Part shown: piece by piece, positions 1 to 7,819 of the stretch
Numbering within the stretch: position 1 is the stretch's first letter
Layout: each line of letters begins with the position of its first letter
Source: DATCLS01 sp036563805
GTDB lineage: Bacteria; Actinomycetota; Acidimicrobiia; Acidimicrobiales; VFJN01
NCBI GenBank assembly: GCA_036563805.1
Contig: DATCLS010000032.1
Location: 62,001 to 126,000 of the forward strand
Direction of reading: 5' to 3'
DNA length: 64,000 bases
Notes under the pieces: generated by a model
Told to the model about the DNA's origin: nothing
The model's database searches: none
What the model saw: the letters and a program-made list of their open reading frames with translations, nothing else
Made by a program: the position numbers and the translations under genes

Positions 1-771
1 ACGCTGCGGGAGGCGGGGACCCGGCTCGGCGGCGTCCTGGTCGACGCCGCCGCCACCGACCCGGTGCTCGGCGCCTACCTCGGCTGGCTGATCCGCCAGG
101 TGGAGCGGGCCGACGTCGCCATCGAGCTCGGGGCCGCGGTGGACCCCGACTCCGTGCCGGGCGACGTCGACGAGGTCGTCGTCGCCACCGGGGCCGTGTG
201 GGGGACGCCGCCGGTGCCCGCGGGTTCGGGGCCGACCGGCGCTGGGCCGACGGGTGCCGGCCCAGCTGCGGCCGTCCGGTCCCTGGCCGACATCCGGAGC
301 TGGCTCCGGGGGGACGACGGCGAGGGCTCGCGAGGCGCCGAGGGCGCCGTGGGGGACGACGTCGTCGTGTTGGGATCCAGCGTGGCCGCGCTGTCGGTCG
401 CCGAGCTGTGCCTGCGGCGCGGGCGCCGGGTCGCGGTGGTGTCCGACACGCCCTACGTCGGCGCCGAGCTCGGCCCGCCCGGGCGCTACCGGCTGGTGGG
501 GGAGCTGGAGGCCGCCGGCGCCCGCCTCTTCACCGGCGCCACCGTCGACGCCGTCGCCGGCGACCACGTGGCGGTCACCTGCGACGGCCGGACCGAGGAG
601 CTGCCCGCCGACACCGTGATCGGCCTGGCGCCCGCGCTCCCCGCCGCCACGCTGGCCGACGCGCTCGCCCCGACCGGACTGCCCGTCCGCACGGTCGGCG
701 ACTGCCACCGCCTCGGGTTCATCGAGGGCGCCACCACCGGCGCCCTCGCCGTGGCGGCCGCCATCGGCTGA
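1..771 (+). CDS. FAD/NAD(P)-dependent oxidoreductase, OYE/2,4-dienoyl-CoA reductase type (C-terminal part)
   Basis: The frame is open from the first base, so the gene is cut by the window edge; the in-frame GTG at 64 is only an internal codon. The visible 256 residues resemble the C-terminal nucleotide-binding half of FadH/old-yellow-enzyme-like reductases. A segment typical of the FAD-domain helix (LGWLIRQVERADVAIELG) is followed by an Ala/Gly/Pro-rich insert and then a second Rossmann fold beginning VVVLGSSVAALSVAELC, for NAD(P)H. The end (RTVGDCHRLGFIEGATTGAL) is the usual closing FAD contact. In this family the N-terminal TIM barrel, here off-window, carries FMN and often a 4Fe-4S cluster. 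The physiological substrate cannot be told. No DosR-like box is seen nearby. Confidence 0.7.
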   Translation, partial: TLREAGTRLGGVLVDAAATDPVLGAYLGWLIRQVERADVAIELGAAVDPDSVPGDVDEVVVATGAVWGTPPVPAGSGPTGAGPTGAGPAAAVRSLADIRSWLRGDDGEGSRGAEGAVGDDVVVLGSSVAALSVAELCLRRGRRVAVVSDTPYVGAELGPPGRYRLVGELEAAGARLFTGATVDAVAGDHVAVTCDGRTEELPADTVIGLAPALPAATLADALAPTGLPVRTVGDCHRLGFIEGATTGALAVAAAIG

Positions 772-993
772 GCCCCGGGGCCGGCCGCCCGGCGAGGCCG
801 CCACGCCGGGCCGGCTCGCCAGCGCCGCCTCACGGCCGCCGCTTGCGGGCGGTCGAGGCCGCTGGGCCGAAGTGGCAGCCGTCGTGGGCCGGCGACGTGG
901 CGCCGTCGGCGGGGGAGCCGTTGGGGGAGCATGCGACGTCGCGGCGGTGGTCGACGCCGGTTGGCGGAGCCCGCTGGCGTGCCTGGCGGGGAG
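772..993. other. Intergenic, convergent genes
   Basis: This 222-nt gap separates two convergent genes. It is GC-rich and contains no ORF that looks like a protein and no clear hairpin terminator. Confidence 0.5.
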
Positions 994-1377
994 TCAGCCC
1001 CGGCCGGCTGGGGCCTCGGCGCCGTCGTGGGGGAGGGCGGCGGCCTCGCTGAACTGGAGGAACGCCTCCCAGGCCCGAGGCCCGTAGACGCTGGCGGTGC
1101 CGCCGTCCATGAGCAGCGCCACGCCGAGCATCTCGGCCACCTCGGCCGGGGTGGCGCCGGCCCGCGCCGCGGCCTTGGCGTGGTAGGCGATGCAGCCGTC
1201 GCACCGCTTGACCGCCGAGATCGCCAGCGCGGCCGCCTCCTTGAGCCGTCGGGGGACCTCACCGTCGGCCATCGCCGCCGCGTGCAGGCTCTGGAAGCCG
1301 GCCCACGTGTCGGGGATGGCGCGCCGCAGCGACCGGGTCGGCTCGCGCAGCTCCTGCAGGACCTCGTCGTGGCGCAT
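994..1377 (-). CDS. Carboxymuconolactone decarboxylase/AhpD-like protein
   Basis: 127 residues matching the single-domain AhpD-like fold. The redox motif C59-D-G-C62 followed by H66 (CDGCIAYH) is the CxxC-xxx-H signature of alkylhydroperoxidase AhpD-type proteins, which act as small thiol-disulfide peroxidase partners. The start ATG has an SD (GGAGG) that overlaps the end of a 9-codon mini-ORF. A consensus DosR-like box lies at 1450-1463. The sequence shows the family, not the substrate. Context suggests a redox-defence role in the hypoxia/redox regulon. Confidence 0.85.
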   Translation of the reverse strand: MRHDEVLQELREPTRSLRRAIPDTWAGFQSLHAAAMADGEVPRRLKEAAALAISAVKRCDGCIAYHAKAAARAGATPAEVAEMLGVALLMDGGTASVYGPRAWEAFLQFSEAAALPHDGAEAPAGRG

Positions 1378-1383
1378 CGGGCT

Positions 1384-1413
1384 CTACCTCCGGCGGGTGG
1401 CGGCACGTCTCAC
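1384..1413 (-). CDS. Possible leaderless 9-aa mini-ORF ahead of the AhpD-like gene
   Basis: The GTG at 1413 lies 37 nt from the box at 1450-1463, the same distance as several leaderless-looking starts in this window. It is preceded by a -10-like CATGCT. It would encode MRRAATRRR and stop (TAG) on the GGAGG that serves the downstream gene. No conservation data are available, so translation is inferred only from this geometry. Confidence 0.35.
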   Translation of the reverse strand: MRRAATRRR

Positions 1414-1449
1414 GCCTTCGAGCATGCGGGGCGGCCGGGGCCGTCAGCA

Positions 1450-1463
1450 GGGTCGAAGGTCCC
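1450..1463 (-). promoter_or_regulatory. DosR-like box 1
   Basis: On the minus strand this reads GGGACCTTCGACCC. It sits 73 nt upstream of the AhpD-like ATG and 37 nt from the mini-ORF GTG at 1413. Confidence 0.75.
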
Positions 1464-1796
1464 GTCCGACCGGGCCGGCCGTCGTCTCTTCCCCCACGTG
1501 GGCGCCGCGGTCGGGACCGGCCGCCCGGCCGGCGTTTGCCGGCCGGTAACCGGCCACGCGCCGCCGGTGCGGCGTCCGGCCGCCCGGCTCGGCGCGCCGT
1601 GCGCGTACGGGCCGTCGCCGAACCTGCGCGGGCAGTGGGGCTCGCCCGCGGTGGCGGTCGTCCGCCGGTCGGTAACCGGCCGTCCGTGGGTCGGCCGGGC
1701 CGCCCGAGCGGGCGCCTGCGTCGGGCAGCGGGCCGGCGGGCGATCCGGGGCGGTCGCAGGCCGGCCGGCAGGCGTCGCGGCCCGGTGTCGGGCGGG
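1464..1796. repeat. Intergenic with two GGTAACCGGCC palindromic copies
   Basis: This non-coding stretch lies between the DUF4193 gene end and box 1. An 11-mer, GGTAACCGGCC, occurs at 1545-1555 (inside the perfect inverted repeat GGCCGGT-A-ACCGGCC at 1541-1555) and again at 1671-1681. The pair may be an operator or a termination/processing structure. No gene is apparent. Confidence 0.4.
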
Positions 1797-2243
1797 TCAG
1801 CGCAGGGTGCAGTCGATGCAGGTGATGGTGGCCGGGTCGGCGAGCTGGGAGGTGGAGCGGCGGGTGAAGCAGGAGCGGCACACGAACTCGTGGGTGCCGA
1901 GCGGGCGCGTCGCCGGGTCCGGGGGCGGCGGCTCCGGCTCGTCGGCGAGGCCGTAGTGGCGGTGGAGGATCTCCTCGAGGTCCTCCTCGTGCTCGTCGTC
2001 CTCGTCCTCGTCGAGGTCGGCCGCCTCCCCGTCTTCGTCCGCCTCGCCGCCATCGGCGGCCTCGACCTCCTCGGCCTCGGGGTCGGGGGCGACGGCCTGG
2101 ACGTGGATGGCGGCCTCCTCGGCGCCCGCCGCGCCCCGGTCGTCCCCGTCGTCGCCGCCATCGTCGTCCGGCAGGAACTCGATGTCGACGGCGTCGGCGT
2201 CGGCGGCCTGGGTCCGGTGGGTCGGCGTCCTCATCAGCCTCAT
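1797..2243 (-). CDS. DUF4193-like acidic zinc-ribbon protein
   Basis: 148 residues. The first ~110 are strongly acidic (Asp/Glu runs). The C-terminus carries a four-Cys ribbon, C122-x2-C125 ... C142-x2-C145 (FVCRSCFTRRSTSQL ... TCIDC). This layout, an acidic N-terminus plus EFxCxxCF and a terminal CxxC, matches the actinobacterial DUF4193 family, whose biochemical role is unknown. A degenerate DosR-like box lies 51 nt upstream. ATG 2243 and ATG 2234 are both possible starts. Confidence 0.75.
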   Translation of the reverse strand: MRLMRTPTHRTQAADADAVDIEFLPDDDGGDDGDDRGAAGAEEAAIHVQAVAPDPEAEEVEAADGGEADEDGEAADLDEDEDDEHEEDLEEILHRHYGLADEPEPPPPDPATRPLGTHEFVCRSCFTRRSTSQLADPATITCIDCTLR

Positions 2244-2293
2244 CGTCGCCCCGCCCGCGCCGGCGCCGGCAGGGCCACAGGACCGCGTCCGCC

Positions 2294-2307
2294 CAGTCGA
2301 AGGTCCC
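2294..2307 (-). promoter_or_regulatory. DosR-like box 2 (one degenerate half)
   Basis: On the minus strand this reads GGGACCTTCGACTG. The left half is perfect and the right half has lost CCC. It lies 51 nt before the DUF4193 gene. Confidence 0.45.
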
Positions 2308-2331
2308 GATCCGGCCGGCCCGGGAGCCCGC

Positions 2332-3324
2332 CTACTCGATCCCGAGGAACGGCCCGGTCGGCACCACGAGGACCGGGTGCGACGACCGCCCGGTGACCCG
2401 CCGGGCCACGGTGCCCAGCGCCGCCCGGCGCAGGCGGGACCGGCTGTGGCTGGCGATCACGACCACCGGCCCCCTCAGCGGCTCGGCGAACCGGAGGATG
2501 GCGTCGGCCGGGTCGCGGTCGCGCACCAGGTGGAGCGTGGCCCCGATGCCCCGGGCGTGGAGCTCGTCGGCCAGCCGGCGGGCGGCGGCCGCCTCCGCCG
2601 ACTCGCCCGACCCGGACACCCCGGCCGCACCGCCCGACCCAGGGGACTCGCCAAGCTCGGCGGTCGGGTCGACCACCTGCACGAGCCGGGGCTCGGCCCC
2701 GAGCCCGGTGGCCCACGTCGCCAGCGACGGGGCGACGTGCCGGGCCAGCACGAGGTCGTCGACGCACGCCACGACCTCGGAGAACGTCGGCCGGGGGTCG
2801 GTCACCACCCGCGGCCCCACGGCCAGCACGGGGCGGGTGGTGCGCCGCAACACCTGGTCGCTGACGGCGTGGACCACCTGCGCGCCCTCGGCCCCGCCGG
2901 CGTACGTGGTGAGGCACAGCAAGGAGCCCGGCGTGGCCGAGGCGGCCAGGATCCCGCTCGCCACGTCGCGCGCCGGCCGGACCTCGACGTCGTCGACCTG
3001 GCAGCCGGCGGCCGCCGCGCTCGCCGCGGCGTCGGCCTCCCGGCGACCGTCGGCGGCGCCCGGCCGCTCGACGACGACGGCGACGACCCGGCCACCGACG
3101 CGCCCGGCGAGCGCCTCCGCCACCTGGAACGCCGCGCCGGGTGGGCCGACGTCGACAGGCACCAGGATGCGCTCGAACAACGGCGGGCCGTCTGCACCCG
3201 GACGGCCACGCCGGCCGTCGGGGCGCGGGGCCGACCGGCCGGCGACCGTCGATGCAGCCGTCGATCCGGCGGTCGGTGCGGTGCCCGGAACGAGAGCCTC
3301 GAGCCCGGTGTGGTTACTGCTCAC
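2332..3324 (-). CDS. Universal stress protein, tandem UspA domains
   Basis: 330 residues with two UspA-like domains. The first begins near residue 50 (FERILVPVDVGPPGA). The second is near residues 180-325 and ends SSHPVLVVPTG. The usual ATP-loop G-x2-G-x9-G(S/T) is eroded in the second domain (ASHSRSRLRRAALGTVARRV), so nucleotide binding is uncertain. An N-terminal ~45-residue Ala/Pro/Gly-rich tail is unusual for the family. The GTG start lies 37 nt from a perfect box, with CATGCT in between, which suggests a leaderless, box-driven transcript. Multiple USPs are a hallmark of DosR regulons. Confidence 0.85.
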   Translation of the reverse strand: MSSNHTGLEALVPGTAPTAGSTAASTVAGRSAPRPDGRRGRPGADGPPLFERILVPVDVGPPGAAFQVAEALAGRVGGRVVAVVVERPGAADGRREADAAASAAAAGCQVDDVEVRPARDVASGILAASATPGSLLCLTTYAGGAEGAQVVHAVSDQVLRRTTRPVLAVGPRVVTDPRPTFSEVVACVDDLVLARHVAPSLATWATGLGAEPRLVQVVDPTAELGESPGSGGAAGVSGSGESAEAAAARRLADELHARGIGATLHLVRDRDPADAILRFAEPLRGPVVVIASHSRSRLRRAALGTVARRVTGRSSHPVLVVPTGPFLGIE

Positions 3325-3360
3325 GGCGCCAGCATGTCCTCGCGGACGGACGGTTCCGTA

Positions 3361-3374
3361 GGGCCGAAGGTCCC
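3361..3374 (-). promoter_or_regulatory. DosR-like box 3
   Basis: Minus-strand GGGACCTTCGGCCC, 37 nt from the GTG of the USP gene. The -10-like CATGCT ends 6 nt before that GTG. Confidence 0.8.
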
Positions 3375-3477
3375 ACCGCGCCGAAAGGATGCCCCGCCGG
3401 TCCGCACGGAGAGCGGACGTCCGCCGGCCGGCCGCACGGCCCGCGGTCGGCCGCGCACCCCGCGCCCTGCGCCCCGC

Positions 3478-6243
3478 CTACGAGAGCCGGCGGAGGTCCG
3501 GGGGCGGGCGCTTCGGCACCGGGGCCACCCGGGCCCGGCAGTCGACGGCCACCGCCCCCGACGGGGACACGATGACGGGGTTGAGGTCGAGCTCAGCGAT
3601 CTCGGGGACGACCCCGGCCAGGCGGGCTACCCGCTGCAGCGTGTCCTCGAGGGCGGCCACGTCGGCGGGCGGCGCGCCCCGGTAGCCGAACAGCAGCGGC
3701 GAGCTGCGCAGCGACCGGACGAGCTCGGCAGCGTCGAGGTCGGTGAGCGGCAGGATCCGGAACGACCGGTCGCCGAGCAGCTCGGTAGCGACGCCGCCGA
3801 GCCCGAACATGACGAGCGGGCCGAACAGCGGGTCCTGGACGACGCCGGCGATCGTCTCCACCCCGGGCTCGGCCATCTGCTGCACGACGGCGCCGGTCAT
3901 ACGGTCGCCGAGGCGGTCGGCCATCTCCCGGTAGGCGTCGGCGACCGCCGTCCCGGAGTCGAGGCCGAGCCGGACGCCTCCCTCGTCGCTCTTGTGGACC
4001 AGGTCGGGGCCGGAGGCCTTGAGGGCGACGGGCAGGCCGAGGTCGGCCGCCACCTTGGCCGCCTCGTCGGCGCCACCGACCGGGACGCTGCGGACGTAGG
4101 CGATCCCGGCCGCGCCCAGCAGCTCGTCGACCTGGTCGGCGGGCAGCCAGCCACCGTCGCCGGACCCGGCCAGGAACCGGTCGACGACGGCCCGGGCCCG
4201 CTCGGGGTCGAAGCCGTCGAGGTCGGGCAGCGCTCCGGTCGGCCGCTGCCGCCATTGGGCGTAGGTCACCGCCCGGGCCAGGGCTCGGGCCGCCGGCTCG
4301 GGGGAGGCGAAGATCGGGACGCTTCGGTCCCGGTCGCCGCCGACAGCAGCGCTCCGGTCCCGGCCGCCGCCGGCCTCCCGCCCGCCACCCGCAGCACCCC
4401 GGTCCGAGCCCGCCCCGGCCCCCACCAGCGGCGGCACGCCGGAGGCGGCCAGGAAGCACCCCACGACCGGCTTCGCCCCGCCGGGCGCCACCCGCGGCAG
4501 CACCTCCGCCACCTCCCCGGGCGGCGCCGCGAACGTCGGCGTGCAGATGACCAGCACGGCGTCCACGTTCTCGTCGGCGAGGACGAGGCGGAGCGCGGCG
4601 TCGTACACAGCGGGTGTCGCTGAGGCGACGAGGTCGACCGGGTTCCCGATGGCGGCGTTGGGGTCGACGACCTCCCGCAGGGCGGCCTGGGTCTCGGCGC
4701 TGAGCTCGGGGATCTCGAGCCCGGCCGCGGCGCAGGCGTCGGCCGCCAGGATCCCGGGCCCGCCGGAGTTGCCGACGATGGCGACGCGGCGCCCGGCGGG
4801 CAGCGGCTGTGACTCGAGCAGCAGCGCCATGTCGAACAGCTCGTCGAGCGTGTCGACCCGCACGACGCCGGTCTGGCGGAACAGGGCGTCGACCGCCACG
4901 TCGGGGCTGGCCATGGCCGCGGTGTGCGACGAGGCGGCGCGCACCCCGGCGGCCGACCGCCCGCTCTTGACCGCCACGATCGGCTTGCGGCGCGAGACCC
5001 GCCGGGCGATGCGGCTGAACTTGCCCGGGTTGCCGAACGACTCCAGGTACAGGAGCACGACGTCGGTGTTGGGGTCCTCCTCCCAGAACTGGAGCAGGTC
5101 GTTGCCGCTGACGTCGGCCTTGTTGCCCACCGAAACGAAGCTGGACACGCCGAGCCCGAGGCGCGCCGACCGCTCGAGCACGGCGATGCCCAGGGCGCCC
5201 GACTGCGACATCATGCCGACGCGGCCGGGTCGGGGCGCGAACGGCGAGAACGTGGCGTTGAGCCCCACGGCGGTGTTGGCGACGCCCAGGCAGTTGGGGC
5301 CCACCAGCCGCATGCCGTGGCGGCGGGCGGCGTCCCGCAGCCGGCGCTGGGCGTCACCGCCGCCGGCCACCTCCCCGAAGCCGGCGGACAGGACGACGAG
5401 CCCGCGCACGCCCTTGCGGGCGCACTGCTCGACGACGTCGAGGGCGGCGCCCGCCGGGACGGCGATCACGGCCAGGTCGACCGGGTCGGGGACGTCGAGC
5501 ACGCTGGGGTAGGCCCGCACGCTGGCCACGTGGGTGGCGCCGGGGTTGACCGGGTACACCGTCCCGTCGAAGCCGCCGTTGAGCAGGTTGAGCAGCACCT
5601 GGTGGCCGACCGTGGCCGGGTTGCGGCTGGCGCCGATGACCGCCACCGCCCGCGGCGTGAGCAGCCGGGCCACCGACGCGGCCTCGGCCCGGTGCTCGCG
5701 GGCCTCGGCGGCGGCCCGCGCCCTCTCGGTCGGCTCGATGGCCAGCTCGACGTGGACCACGCCGTCGTCGTAGCGGGACCGCTCGGCGAAGCCGGCGGCC
5801 TCGAACACCTCCAGCATCCGTCGGTTGCCGGGCAGCACCTCGGCGACGAAGCGGACCACGCCACGCTCGCGGGCGGCCGCCGCCAGGTGCTCGAGCAGGA
5901 CCGTGCCGATGCCCCGACCCTGGTGCTCGTCGGCCACGACGAACGCCACCTCGGCCTCGCGCTCGTCGCCCGTGCGGTCGTACCGGGACACGCCGACGAT
6001 CTCGCCGCCCAGCTCGGCCACGAGCGCCACCCGCCTGTCGTGGTCGACGTGGGTGAAGCGCTCGACCTCGGCGTCGCTGAGCCGAGGCTTGGCGGTGAAG
6101 AACCGCGAGTGGACCGTGTCGGGCGACAGCCGGCCGTGGAACGCCACCAGGGCCGGACCGTCGTCCGGCTCGATCGGGCGCACCCGGACGGTGCCGCCGT
6201 CCACGAGCACCACGTCGGACGTCCAGTGCGCGGGACCAGCCAT
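3478..6243 (-). CDS. Bifunctional GNAT acetyltransferase / acyl-CoA synthetase (ADP-forming)
   Basis: 921 residues. An N-terminal GNAT domain (about 1-170; acetyl-CoA loop HQGRGIGTVLLEHL near 107) is followed by a CoA-binding fold (GASRNPATVG near 204), two succinyl-CoA-ligase-like domains with the phospho-relay histidine in SHTAAMAS (H440), and a C-terminal ATP-grasp domain. Between the ligase and ATP-grasp parts is a low-complexity Gly/Arg-rich insert (about residues 612-645). Such fusions make acyl-CoA, or acetylate and control acyl-CoA synthetases; which applies here is not determined. The ATG is 37 nt from a box, with TGTACT in the -10 position. Confidence 0.9.
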   Translation of the reverse strand: MAGPAHWTSDVVLVDGGTVRVRPIEPDDGPALVAFHGRLSPDTVHSRFFTAKPRLSDAEVERFTHVDHDRRVALVAELGGEIVGVSRYDRTGDEREAEVAFVVADEHQGRGIGTVLLEHLAAAARERGVVRFVAEVLPGNRRMLEVFEAAGFAERSRYDDGVVHVELAIEPTERARAAAEAREHRAEAASVARLLTPRAVAVIGASRNPATVGHQVLLNLLNGGFDGTVYPVNPGATHVASVRAYPSVLDVPDPVDLAVIAVPAGAALDVVEQCARKGVRGLVVLSAGFGEVAGGGDAQRRLRDAARRHGMRLVGPNCLGVANTAVGLNATFSPFAPRPGRVGMMSQSGALGIAVLERSARLGLGVSSFVSVGNKADVSGNDLLQFWEEDPNTDVVLLYLESFGNPGKFSRIARRVSRRKPIVAVKSGRSAAGVRAASSHTAAMASPDVAVDALFRQTGVVRVDTLDELFDMALLLESQPLPAGRRVAIVGNSGGPGILAADACAAAGLEIPELSAETQAALREVVDPNAAIGNPVDLVASATPAVYDAALRLVLADENVDAVLVICTPTFAAPPGEVAEVLPRVAPGGAKPVVGCFLAASGVPPLVGAGAGSDRGAAGGGREAGGGRDRSAAVGGDRDRSVPIFASPEPAARALARAVTYAQWRQRPTGALPDLDGFDPERARAVVDRFLAGSGDGGWLPADQVDELLGAAGIAYVRSVPVGGADEAAKVAADLGLPVALKASGPDLVHKSDEGGVRLGLDSGTAVADAYREMADRLGDRMTGAVVQQMAEPGVETIAGVVQDPLFGPLVMFGLGGVATELLGDRSFRILPLTDLDAAELVRSLRSSPLLFGYRGAPPADVAALEDTLQRVARLAGVVPEIAELDLNPVIVSPSGAVAVDCRARVAPVPKRPPPDLRRLS

Positions 6244-6279
6244 GCCGGCCAGTACAGGCGGCGCCGGCGCCCGCCGCCA

Positions 6280-6293
6280 GGGTCGAAGGTCCT
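6280..6293 (-). promoter_or_regulatory. DosR-like box 4
   Basis: Minus-strand AGGACCTTCGACCC, 37 nt from the ATG of the GNAT/acyl-CoA synthetase gene. A weaker look-alike (GGGCCGAACGACCC) lies at 6343-6356. Confidence 0.75.
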
Positions 6294-6370
6294 ACCGAGC
6301 GGCCCGACAGGCCGACCTGCCCGGGGCCCGGGTTGGCCCGCCGGGCCGAACGACCCGGCGCCGCCCCGCC

Positions 6371-7111
6371 TCAGCCGGCCGACTCCAGCTCCAGCACCGC
6401 GGGGAACAGCAGGTTGTTCTCCTTGTGGACGTGGAGGTGCGTGTCGGTCTCCAGCTCGGCCAGCGCCCGGTAGTAGGCCCGGTAGCTGGCGCACCCGTCG
6501 GTCGGCGGGGCGTAGCCGCCGGTGAGCCCGCGGAGGTCGTCGAGCAGCTGGCCGGTCCGGTCGTGGTCGGCCAGCATCACCGAGATCGGGTTGCGGACGC
6601 TGCCCCCGCACGGCAGCGTCGCCGCGCCGGCCGCATCGGGGGCCGTGCCGCCCGACCGCTCGCCGGCCGCCAGCCGGCGGATCAGCGGGAACAGCACCAG
6701 CTCCTCCCGCCGGAGGTGGGGCTCGAGGTCGGCCCGCAGCTCGCCGAAGCGGGCACGCACGTCCTTCAGCTCGGGGTGCCGGTCGCCGTGCACGCCCGTC
6801 ACCTTGTCGGCCAGCGCCTGGATGCGGGGCAGCTCGTCCCACAGGTAGGCGTGGTGGGTGCGCTCGATGTGGTCGACGAGCGCGGCCGGTCCCATCGTGG
6901 CCCACTCCTCGGGGCCGGGATCGGCGGCCACGGCGGCCGCGAGGTCGTCGGCGACGGCGGCGGGGTCGAGGCCCCGCTCCCGGCAGGCGTCGGCCAGGCT
7001 GCGGTCGCCGCCGCAGCAGTAGTCGAGGCCGAGCCGCTCGAGATCGCGGGCGAGGCTCGGATGGTCGGTGACCAGCGTGGCGAGCGTGCGCTCGGTGTCG
7101 ATGACGGTCAT
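6371..7111 (-). CDS. RIC/YtfE/ScdA-family iron-sulfur cluster repair di-iron protein
   Basis: 246 residues. The N-terminal ScdA_N-type domain contains the family CC pair (LGLDYCCGGDRSL). It is followed by a hemerythrin fold with the expected ligand clusters HIERTHHAYLWDELP, HLRREELVLFPLI, ADHDRTG and HLHVHKENNLLFP. These proteins restore Fe-S clusters damaged by nitric oxide or peroxide using a di-iron centre. The gene lies 79 nt downstream of another hemerythrin-like gene in the same direction, so both may share the box at 7736. Placement beside a nitrate-reductase-like operon suits NO stress relief. Confidence 0.9.
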   Translation of the reverse strand: MTVIDTERTLATLVTDHPSLARDLERLGLDYCCGGDRSLADACRERGLDPAAVADDLAAAVAADPGPEEWATMGPAALVDHIERTHHAYLWDELPRIQALADKVTGVHGDRHPELKDVRARFGELRADLEPHLRREELVLFPLIRRLAAGERSGGTAPDAAGAATLPCGGSVRNPISVMLADHDRTGQLLDDLRGLTGGYAPPTDGCASYRAYYRALAELETDTHLHVHKENNLLFPAVLELESAG

Positions 7112-7189
7112 GGGGGTGCCTCCGGACTCGGGTCGTCATCTCCAGCTCGTCGTGCGCCGCGGCGGCGGCACGCGGCCGACGCCGCCCGC

Positions 7190-7699
7190 CTACGCCTCCC
7201 CGCCGGCAACCGCCGGCCGGTCGGTCGGCGGACCGTCGGTCGCCGGGTCGTCGGCGGCGTCGACTGCCACACCGTCCACCGCCGGCCCGTCGACGACCGG
7301 GCGGGCGGCCACCGCCCGGGCCGTCCCGACGCGGGAGGTGAGCAGGCGGGCCTCCAGCCGGGCCTGGCGGGCCAGGCGCCGACCGAGGTCGGCCAGCCGG
7401 GCCCGGGTCAGCGGCGCCTCCGGGTCGGCGGCCAGGTCGTCGACCAGCTCGATCAGCTCCCGCTGCCCGCGCACGACCACGCGCCGGCTGATCGGCGGCA
7501 GGCGCCGGAACACGTGCTCTTCCGCCCGCATGTGCCGGACCAGCGCGTCGCGCAGCGACCGCAGCCCGGCCCGCAGGGTCTCGCCGTCCGCGTCGCGGGC
7601 GAGCGCGCCGAGGTCGCGCACGGCCGCCAGCAGGCCGATGTGGGACGACGCCGGCACCCGGCGAGGGAGGTCGGCACGGGAGAGCAGCGCGGCAGCCAT
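7190..7699 (-). CDS. Degenerate hemerythrin-like protein
   Basis: 169 residues. Helical segments SSHIGLLAAVRDLGAL and HMRAEEHVFRRLPP look like HHE/hemerythrin helices, but later metal ligands are poorly kept and the C-terminal ~35 residues are a Val/Asp/Pro-rich tail. Iron binding is therefore uncertain. The ATG is exactly 37 nt from a box. The first 20 nt of coding sequence match the start of the mini-ORF at 48890 in 19 positions. It is probably co-transcribed with the RIC gene. Confidence 0.6.
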   Translation of the reverse strand: MAAALLSRADLPRRVPASSHIGLLAAVRDLGALARDADGETLRAGLRSLRDALVRHMRAEEHVFRRLPPISRRVVVRGQRELIELVDDLAADPEAPLTRARLADLGRRLARQARLEARLLTSRVGTARAVAARPVVDGPAVDGVAVDAADDPATDGPPTDRPAVAGGEA

Positions 7700-7735
7700 G
7701 GCGCCATGGATAGGGGCTGCGCCGGCCGGTCAGTA

Positions 7736-7757
7736 GGGTCGAAGGTCCTTTCGGCCC
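7736..7757. promoter_or_regulatory. DosR-like box 5 with an overlapping second copy, divergent promoter region
   Basis: 7736-7749 reads AGGACCTTCGACCC on the minus strand, 37 nt from the hemerythrin-like ATG. An overlapping plus-strand copy, GGTCCTTTCGGCCC (7744-7757, mismatches at positions 3 and 4), faces the molybdoenzyme operon. The arrangement suggests divergent control. Confidence 0.7.
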
Positions 7758-7819
7758 AGGACACGCCCTAGTCGACCGGCGCCCATCTGGAGTAGACCAG
7801 GGCGAGAGGTGATGCCGTA

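Noticed and set aside
6343..6356. GGGCCGAACGACCC as a possible extra box
   Set aside because: Two mismatches at the most constant inner positions, and it lies between the RIC stop and box 4 with no gene start at a suitable distance.
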